A DNA stretch of 34,869 nt, from positions 1 through 34,869 of the forward strand of contig CAMAYN010000016.1 of assembly GCA_945862285.1 (NCBI GenBank), read 5' to 3'. Positions within the stretch are counted from its first letter, which is position 1, and the number at the start of each line of letters is the position of its first letter. Both the position numbers and the translations under genes were made by a program. Positions 28,803-34,869 of the stretch are shown one piece after another. This DNA comes from Akkermansia muciniphila. GTDB taxonomy: Bacteria; Verrucomicrobiota; Verrucomicrobiia; Verrucomicrobiales; Akkermansiaceae. The notes beneath the pieces were generated by a model. That model was not told the DNA's origin. It worked only from the letters and a program-made list of their open reading frames with translations, and ran no database searches.

Positions 28803-29373
28803 AACGAGCAATGCACCAATTCTACCCAAGCCGAATGAGGCGACACCAAAAATCGAATGGCGAAACAACATCCACAAAAATCCCCCCAGCACCATTTTTC
28901 CCTTTCCATCCAGGCCACTTCCCGCTACGAACTGTTCAAAACGACACCCACACATGCGCTACATGGCCTCACCACTGCAAAGCCTCCTCACCACCTACCG
29001 CAAAGCCTCCCTAGGGCACATCAAGCGCCAATATGTAAGCATCGCAAAAGACAGCGAAATCATGAACGATCCCAAGTATTCTCTAGAGTTAATCCTCAGC
29101 GTCATCACCGTAAGGCAAGAAACCAACAAAATCGTGGCAAGTTTACCAGCAATGAATATCTAAAATCATGAGCGACAACGTAATCCGAAAAATTCGCCAT
29201 GACACGACTGGGTTGCAAATTCGTGAGTGCTATCAATGAAACAAAGCCAAACAATCATGAAACGAACGACTCTCTTTCGCAGTCTGACGTCCCCAATTTT
29301 TCTTTCTGATGACTGAGTATCTTCACCCCATTTACCTCGTATTGTGCATTACGCAAAATTCCGGCTTGCAATC

Positions 29374-29389
29374 GGTATCATCTGATACC
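29374..29389. promoter_or_regulatory. Palindromic candidate operator GGTATCA-TC-TGATACC upstream of the TAC operon
   Basis: Perfect 7-bp inverted arms with 2-bp spacer, about 35 bp upstream of the first ORF of the operon. Confidence 0.6.
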
Positions 29390-29423
29390 AAATTGACCTC
29401 GTCGCTATGAAAAACACACACCC

Positions 29424-29828
29424 ATGCACCGCAGACCATCCCACAAGGAGCTTAGCAAGAAGCTGGATCAGGCGAAAGAAGCTCTGACGGCAGGTCGCGT
29501 CCTGATTGCTAACGAACAGAAGCATTTTCAGCCTGACATGCAGGAATGCCGCAGCGCGACAAGCAAAGCACACTTCCACCGAATCTTGGAGTTCTTGGAA
29601 GAAATTGCGGCAGATGGAGGTGCCGATTGTTACGTTGGCCGCTATCCCCCCTACAAGTGTTATGAAAAGAACTTTGAAAACGATGAACTCTACGCCTTTT
29701 CCTGGCAGAGCCCACGCATGAAAAAGCGGATGTATCTCAAATTTGGCATACGAACTACAAAAGCAGAAGAACCTTGGTATATTTACCTCAATTGTCATGA
29801 AGACCAACCCGAAAAGAAAAATCGCTAG
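29424..29828 (+). CDS. Putative type II toxin (MqsR/HigB-like)
   Basis: 134 aa; C-terminal KKRMYLKFGIRTTKAEEPWYIYLNCHED resembles the terminal beta strands of RelE-fold toxins; overlaps an MqsA-like antitoxin gene. Confidence 0.6.
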   Translation: MHRRPSHKELSKKLDQAKEALTAGRVLIANEQKHFQPDMQECRSATSKAHFHRILEFLEEIAADGGADCYVGRYPPYKCYEKNFENDELYAFSWQSPRMKKRMYLKFGIRTTKAEEPWYIYLNCHEDQPEKKNR

Positions 29829-30390
29829 GTGGCAGCCACCAGGCGAATGCCTTGCCTGCGGCAGTGAGTCCGGCTTGTTGCGTCACCGTATCAGCTCGGA
29901 CAAAGTGGTGCATGGCGAGACATTTCACGTATCGCACCACGGCTACGAGTGCCGCGACTGCGGCTTCACCTTCCTCGGTCCTGAGGAAATGGATGAAGCC
30001 GTGCGCGCCGCCGTGGTAGCCTACCAGACCAAACACGATCTTTTGACCGCATTGGAATTGCGCGATCTGCGCAAAAAAATGAAATGGTCACAAACCGATC
30101 TAGCTCGCTACAGCGGTCTGGGCATCGCCACCATCAAGCGCCTAGAGCTCGGCTGCAACGTGCAAACCAAATCCAACAACGCCGCATTGGTGCAGTGCCT
30201 CAGTCAAGATCAGCCGATTGGTGAGACGCTGGAATGGGAAACGGCTTATCACAACGACATCCCTTCCATAGTAGATGCAGCCAAGCCTCCGTCTCTCATG
30301 TCGAATCTTAGTTGGATTTCGCTCCCGAAGATCATCTGTGCCGAACCCTCAGAAAACCGCTTCGAGGATTTGTTAGTTCCCGTTTACTAG
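29797..30390 (+). CDS. MqsA-like antitoxin: zinc finger + HTH, with C-terminal extension
   Basis: CLACGS...YECRDCGFTF paired Cys motifs; LRDLRKKMKWSQTDLARYSGLGIATIKRLELG HTH; about 50-residue tail SIVDAAKPPSLMSNLSWISLPKIICAEPSENRFEDLLVPVY; start at 29797. Confidence 0.85.
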   Translation: MKTNPKRKIARWQPPGECLACGSESGLLRHRISSDKVVHGETFHVSHHGYECRDCGFTFLGPEEMDEAVRAAVVAYQTKHDLLTALELRDLRKKMKWSQTDLARYSGLGIATIKRLELGCNVQTKSNNAALVQCLSQDQPIGETLEWETAYHNDIPSIVDAAKPPSLMSNLSWISLPKIICAEPSENRFEDLLVPVY

Positions 30391-30400
30391 AATCAAAATC

Positions 30401-30820
30401 ATGCTAAGCCAACTTCAATTGCACAAACAGGTGCTCTTACGTTTTGCCATCGAAGCCAAGACCCTGCCCAGCGAGGAGTTAGGCGACGAATACGACATGA
30501 AAACGCAAATCTCCGTTCCGGCATTCTCGGAAGCGGATCAAATGTGGGTCATCGGTCTGCGCATGGAATTTGGTCCTGACAAAGAGGCGACAAAGCCCAC
30601 GCCTTATCACGGTGAGTGCGAGATGCACGGGTACTTTTCGATCCACGAGAGTGTGCCCGAGGCGAAACGACAAGAGTTTTTGCAAATGAATGCAGGAGCC
30701 ATCCTTTACGGTATGATGCGTGAATGGGTCGCCCAATCCACTTCTCGCAGCCTTCACGGCATCCACTATCTACCCACCCTTGACGCCCGCTGTTTCATCC
30801 CAGTGAAGGTGATGTCGTGA
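30401..30820 (+). CDS. SecB-like chaperone (TAC-associated)
   Basis: 139 aa; LQLHKQVLLRFAIEAKTLP...QMWVIGLRMEFGP...GECEMHGYFSIHESVPEAKRQEFLQMNAGAILYGMMREWVAQSTSRSLHGIHYLPTLDARCF follows the SecB layout. Confidence 0.75.
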   Translation: MLSQLQLHKQVLLRFAIEAKTLPSEELGDEYDMKTQISVPAFSEADQMWVIGLRMEFGPDKEATKPTPYHGECEMHGYFSIHESVPEAKRQEFLQMNAGAILYGMMREWVAQSTSRSLHGIHYLPTLDARCFIPVKVMS

Positions 30821-30972
30821 GCTTACTGATTTCTTCGTAGCAACAGCGAGCAATAATTTATCCCAGATGTGATCAAAGAAAAATCGCCCAACCCCCTCGA
30901 CGATTTCTTCCGTTGTTATTTCCCTTTTTCTCCATGGATGCCTCTCATTTTATGCTAGGACGAAGACAACAC

Positions 30973-32520
30973 TCACGCCTCGATGACGATGCGGGGGAAG
31001 ACGGGGCTGGGTTTTTGGATGGTGTGGCCGTTGGGTAACATGCCCCAGGTGAGGTCGGGGAGTTTGTTTTCTAGCAAACCTGGGAGGTCGATCTGGGCGG
31101 CGAGTTTGGCGGCGGCATCGGGGAGGACGGGCGAGAGCATGACGGCGCAGTGGGCGACGCTTTCGGCAAGGTGATAGAGCACTGTGGCGACGCGTTCTTT
31201 GTTGTCGGGATTTTTATTCATTTCCCAAGGCTTCATGCGCTCGGCGTAGATGTTGCAGTTGACGACGTGACGATTGAGGGCTTCGAGGGCTTTGGCGACA
31301 TCGAAGTTTTCCATGGCATCACGGTAGTTTTTATGCGAGTCGGTGAGCGATTGTTGTAACGTGTGGTCTTCTTCTTGTAACGGCTGGTAGCAATGCAGCA
31401 CGCCTGCGGTGAAGCGTTGGCTCATGTTGAGGGCGCGATTGCAGAGGTTGCCAAGTTCGTTGGCGAGCTCGGTATTGAAAAGCATGACGAGGCGTTCGAC
31501 GTCGAAATCGCTATCGCGACCAATGACGATGTCGCGGCAAAGGTAGTAGCGCAGGGCATCGGTACCGAAGCGGTCGGCGAGTTCGTTCGGGTCAACGATG
31601 TTGCCGAGGGATTTTGACATTTTTTCGCCGCGGATGTTCCACCAGCCGTGGACGAGGAGGCGGGGCATTTGCGCATCGGTGAAGCCCATGGCGTGGAGCA
31701 TGCAATACCAGTAAATGCCGTGGGCGGGGACCATGATGTCTTTGCCGATGACGTGGACGACGTTTTGCCATGTGGTGGCGAAGTCCGGGAAGGTGGATTC
31801 TTTGCCACCGTAGCCGACGAAGCTGATGTAGTTGATGAGGGCGTCAAACCAGACGTAGGTGACGTAATCAGGATCGAAGGGGATCTCGATACCCCAGCTC
31901 ATGCGGGCTTTGGGGCGGGAGATGCAGAGGTCGAGGCTGGTGTTACGGGCAATGGCGTTGGTGAGCTCTGCCTTGCGGAAAGTGGGGAGGATGGCATCGT
32001 TTTTTTCGAGAAATTCCTGCAACCATGAGGTGTGGGCACTGAGGCGGAAGTACCAATTTTCCTCTTGGATTTCCACGACTTCTCCCCACTCCGGGCCAAA
32101 GTTCCCTTGTTCATCGCGGTCGCGATCGGTGAGGAATTGTTCTTGGCGCACGGAGTAGAAGCCGCTGTAGGCTTTTTTGTAGAGTTCGCCTTTGTCTTTA
32201 AGGTCGGTGAGGATGTCCTGCACGCAGTGTTTGTGGCGTGGATCAGTCGTGGCGGCCCAGCCGTCGTAGTGGACGCCGGTTTTTTCCCAGAGGGCAAGAA
32301 ATCCGGCGGTGATACGCTCGACGTAGGCGGCTGGTGTTTCGCCTTCTTTGGCGGCGGTTTGCTCGACTTTTTGGCCGTGTTGATCGACTCCCGTTAGGAA
32401 AAACACCGGATTTCCGCTGAGCCGTTGGTAGCGAGCGAGAACGTCGGTGAGGATTTTTTCGTAGGCGTGGCCGATGTGCGGCTTGCCGTTGGTGTAGTCG
32501 ATGGCGGTGGTGAGGAGCAT
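30973..32520 (-). CDS. metG: Methionyl-tRNA synthetase
   Basis: MLLTTAIDYTNGKPHIGHAYEKILTDVLARYQRLSG (HIGH), GEKMSKSLGNIVDP (KMSKS), YVWFDALINYISFVGY. Confidence 0.95.
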   Translation of the reverse strand: MLLTTAIDYTNGKPHIGHAYEKILTDVLARYQRLSGNPVFFLTGVDQHGQKVEQTAAKEGETPAAYVERITAGFLALWEKTGVHYDGWAATTDPRHKHCVQDILTDLKDKGELYKKAYSGFYSVRQEQFLTDRDRDEQGNFGPEWGEVVEIQEENWYFRLSAHTSWLQEFLEKNDAILPTFRKAELTNAIARNTSLDLCISRPKARMSWGIEIPFDPDYVTYVWFDALINYISFVGYGGKESTFPDFATTWQNVVHVIGKDIMVPAHGIYWYCMLHAMGFTDAQMPRLLVHGWWNIRGEKMSKSLGNIVDPNELADRFGTDALRYYLCRDIVIGRDSDFDVERLVMLFNTELANELGNLCNRALNMSQRFTAGVLHCYQPLQEEDHTLQQSLTDSHKNYRDAMENFDVAKALEALNRHVVNCNIYAERMKPWEMNKNPDNKERVATVLYHLAESVAHCAVMLSPVLPDAAAKLAAQIDLPGLLENKLPDLTWGMLPNGHTIQKPSPVFPRIVIEA

Positions 32521-32539
32521 TAGAGCAGGATAGATAAAA

Positions 32540-33085
32540 TTAGCGACGATCGAGGATGGAATTCCAGTGCTCGAGGTTGTCTTTTTGTAATTCGAAGAGG
32601 GCGGTGGTGTCGTCGTGGATGGTGATGGAGGTGATCTTGTCGCCTACACCGTTGTGGCGGCAGCCAGGTTCGCCGGTGTTGTGTTTGCCGGTGATGTTTT
32701 TTACTACATCGAGTGGGGAAGTGACTTCGCCGAAGACGGAGTGGCGGCGGTCGAGGAATGGCGTGGGCACGGTGGTGATGAAGAACTGGGAACCGTTGGT
32801 ACCAGGGCCAGCGTTGGCCATGGAGAAGATGCCGGGTTTGTTATGAAGGAGTTCGGGATGGAATTCGTCGGCAAACTTATAGCCAGGGCCGCCGCGTCCG
32901 GTTTCGGTGGGGTCGCCGCCTTGGATCATGAAGCGATCGATGACGCGGTGGAAGGCGACGTTATCGTAGTAACCACGCTTGGCGAGGTTGAGGAAATTGG
33001 CGCAGGTAAGTGGTGCTTTTGAGGCGAATAGAGTGGCGCGAACGTCGCCCGCGGTGGTGTGTAGTGTGATGGTAATGTCTGACAT
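32540..33085 (-). CDS. Cyclophilin-type peptidyl-prolyl cis-trans isomerase
   Basis: NVAFHRVIDRFMIQGGDPTETGRGGPGYKFADEF, FSMANAGPGTNGSQFFITTVPTPFLDRRHSVFGEV; start MSDITITLHTTAGD at 33085. Confidence 0.93.
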   Translation of the reverse strand: MSDITITLHTTAGDVRATLFASKAPLTCANFLNLAKRGYYDNVAFHRVIDRFMIQGGDPTETGRGGPGYKFADEFHPELLHNKPGIFSMANAGPGTNGSQFFITTVPTPFLDRRHSVFGEVTSPLDVVKNITGKHNTGEPGCRHNGVGDKITSITIHDDTTALFELQKDNLEHWNSILDRR

Positions 33086-33141
33086 GACGCGCATCCATAG
33101 CGCGGATTTTGGCGTTGGTAAATGCCTGAATTAAAGAAAAA

Positions 33142-33170
33142 TAGCGCGTGAATGATGAATCCACGCGCTA
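33142..33170 (-). terminator. Rho-independent terminator-like hairpin downstream of the 33196-33606 gene
   Basis: TAGCGCGTG (33142-33150) / CACGCGCTA (33162-33170), perfect 9-bp stem; minus-strand continuation is T-rich (TTTTTCTTT). Confidence 0.7.
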
Positions 33171-33195
33171 TAAAAATCAGCGATGGAAGGAAAAA

Positions 33196-33606
33196 TTACT
33201 CCTCCATGAACTTGTCATGACCTGCTTTTTTGAGGTCTTTTGCTTCCGCGAGCAATTTTTTAACATCGTCCGGTTTACCTTCTAGGAATGCCATTTCTAC
33301 TTTGCAGAAGATCACGAATGCTTCGCCAATCATATAACGGTATTCGACCATAGCTTTGGCAGCTACGGCTTTATCGGGGAAAAGCTTGTCGAATGCTTCT
33401 GGCTTAAACTCTAAGCTTTTCAGCATTGCCGTTTGAGCCTCGCGAGCCAAAGTTGCGCCTTTCGCGGCGTCTGTTTCTTTGCCCATCGCTTTGTAGGCAT
33501 CATTCATGGCGCTCATTTGTTCGCCAAGTGGGGTGTCGTCAGCGCGAGCAACGTCGAGAAGGAATAGGGATCCGATGAGTAGGAGTGTTGAAGTGAATTT
33601 TTTCAT
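33196..33606 (-). CDS. Small secreted hypothetical protein
   Basis: MKKFTSTLLLIGSLFLLDVARADDTPLGEQMSAMNDAYKAMGKE: signal peptide and helical mature region. Confidence 0.75.
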   Translation of the reverse strand: MKKFTSTLLLIGSLFLLDVARADDTPLGEQMSAMNDAYKAMGKETDAAKGATLAREAQTAMLKSLEFKPEAFDKLFPDKAVAAKAMVEYRYMIGEAFVIFCKVEMAFLEGKPDDVKKLLAEAKDLKKAGHDKFMEE

Positions 33607-33672
33607 AGAGACGAAATAGAGCGGTAGATACGGCGTTTTTTATGTAAATTTTTCAAATAGAGGGAAATTTTA

Positions 33673-34167
33673 TCAAAGAAGTCTTTTCGGGCCTTCGGAA
33701 GGTTTCGGGATGCGGCGCATTTGGTCGAAGTCGCCTTCTTCGCAGCAGCGCACGAAGCCTTCGGCGTAGCTTTTTAACTTGTCCCATGAATCGCGAATTT
33801 CCTGGGCTTCTTTTGAGGAGATCGAGTTATCGAGCGCGGCGGCGGAAATCATACTGAGCATTTTAGAGAACTGGGAAATGATTTCATGGGTTGCGGGTAG
33901 GACTTGGAAGCCTTGTTTGCAACTGCTATCGGGATTACGTAAAAAGCAGCCACCGGCGCGTTGGCAGAGCCATTCTACGATTGCTTCGTCTTGACATAAC
34001 TCCATGATCGTTACGATGCGGTCGAGAGGATTTTTATTGCCACTGCCGTCTTCGTTTGGTTTCTCGGCCCATTTGTAAACAAGCGAAAGCGAGATGCCTA
34101 ATTCGGCAGATATTGCCTTTGGGCTCACTTGCTCGAATACTTTTCGCAATACTTCGTAACTTTCCAT
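33673..34167 (-). CDS. HTH-containing protein, possibly phage CII-like
   Basis: MESYEVLRKVFEQVSPKAISAELGISLSLVYKWAEKP HTH region; remainder unassigned. Confidence 0.6.
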   Translation of the reverse strand: MESYEVLRKVFEQVSPKAISAELGISLSLVYKWAEKPNEDGSGNKNPLDRIVTIMELCQDEAIVEWLCQRAGGCFLRNPDSSCKQGFQVLPATHEIISQFSKMLSMISAAALDNSISSKEAQEIRDSWDKLKSYAEGFVRCCEEGDFDQMRRIPKPSEGPKRLL

Positions 34168-34276
34168 GTCGGGATTTTAGTTAGTGGAATGAGTTCAATC
34201 TGACAAGGAAAATCATCGTCCATGAGGATTGAGAATTGACACCTATGGTGCAGTGGAGAAACTAACGGCACATCTC

Positions 34277-34869
34277 ATGTCAACAAATACCATTCTCGTT
34301 ACCGGTGGAGCCGGATATATTGGTTCCCATACAGTGCAACTGCTTGTGAAGCGTGGCTTTTCCGTAGTGGTTTTAGATAATCTTGTTTACGGGCATCGCG
34401 AGGCGATCACCGATGCCTCTGTAGAGCTGGTGGTTGGCTCGATTGGCGATTCCCAACTGCTTGATGAGTTGTTTACGAAATATTCTTTCAGCGCGGTTAT
34501 TCACTTTGCCGCTTATGCCTATGTGGGCGAGTCCGTGACCGATCCTCTGAAATACTATCGTAACAATACTGCCGAGCCGCTCGCACTACTAGAAGTGATG
34601 CAAAAATTTGGCTGTAAGCAATTTGTTTTCTCTTCCACTTGCGCCACGTATGGCGTTCCCGATGTGATTCCGATTACGGAGAAACAAATGCAAAATCCGA
34701 TCAATCCTTATGGTCGAAGCAAACTGATGCTTGAGTGGGTATTGGCCGATTGCGAGCACGCTTGGGGGCTTCATTCCGTATGCTTACGCTATTTCAATGC
34801 GAGTGGTTGTTCTTCGGAAGGAAATATCGGCGAAGATCATCGCCCCGAGACGCATTTGATTCCTCGTGT
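34277..34869 (+). CDS. galE: UDP-glucose 4-epimerase, truncated by window end
   Basis: MSTNTILVTGGAGYIGSHTVQLLVKRGFSVVVLDNLVYGHREAI...FSSTCATYGVP...NPYGRSKLMLEWVL...LRYFNASG; no stop before 34869. Confidence 0.92.
   Translation, partial: MSTNTILVTGGAGYIGSHTVQLLVKRGFSVVVLDNLVYGHREAITDASVELVVGSIGDSQLLDELFTKYSFSAVIHFAAYAYVGESVTDPLKYYRNNTAEPLALLEVMQKFGCKQFVFSSTCATYGVPDVIPITEKQMQNPINPYGRSKLMLEWVLADCEHAWGLHSVCLRYFNASGCSSEGNIGEDHRPETHLIPR

Noticed and set aside
29349-29807. 152-aa minus-strand ORF antisense to the putative toxin
   Set aside because: Opposes the toxin gene, which is overlapped by the antitoxin gene in an operon; antisense ORF has no recognisable domain.
31422-32397. Several ORFs overlapping metG (31422-31847 -, 31648-32028 +, 32032-32397 +)
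   Set aside because: metG is unambiguous through HIGH and KMSKS motifs; others are shadow ORFs.

Overview
34.9 kb window from a bacterium that looks Verrucomicrobia-like: PVC-type fused dehydrogenase/cytochromes, a Verru_Chthon-cassette-A-like pilin-signal protein, and many XylR/AraC-type regulators. Housekeeping genes recognised: mnmE, asnS, smpB, rpoZ, metG, a cyclophilin, and galE (cut by the window end). Accessory content: a Tm-1-like two-gene module (TIM-barrel + UPF0261) with a Dabb protein and a giant multidomain cytochrome; a coupled DoxX-like/DUF2071/methyltransferase/membrane-protein operon; and an internally deleted RecQ remnant. Two observations stand out. (1) 29424-30820 is a candidate toxin-antitoxin-chaperone (TAC) operon: an MqsR/HigB-like small protein, an MqsA-like zinc-finger+HTH antitoxin with a C-terminal extension, and a SecB-like chaperone, with a GGTATCA-TC-TGATACC palindrome just upstream. 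(2) Three non-coding arrays with unrelated consensus sequences share an exact 21-bp (or 42 = 2x21 bp) period: 2208-2459, 17210-17419 and 28551-28802. They are associated with inverted repeats, a terminator-like hairpin cluster, or an adjacent regulator gene. All calls come from reading the sequence and the supplied ORF translations; no database search was run.
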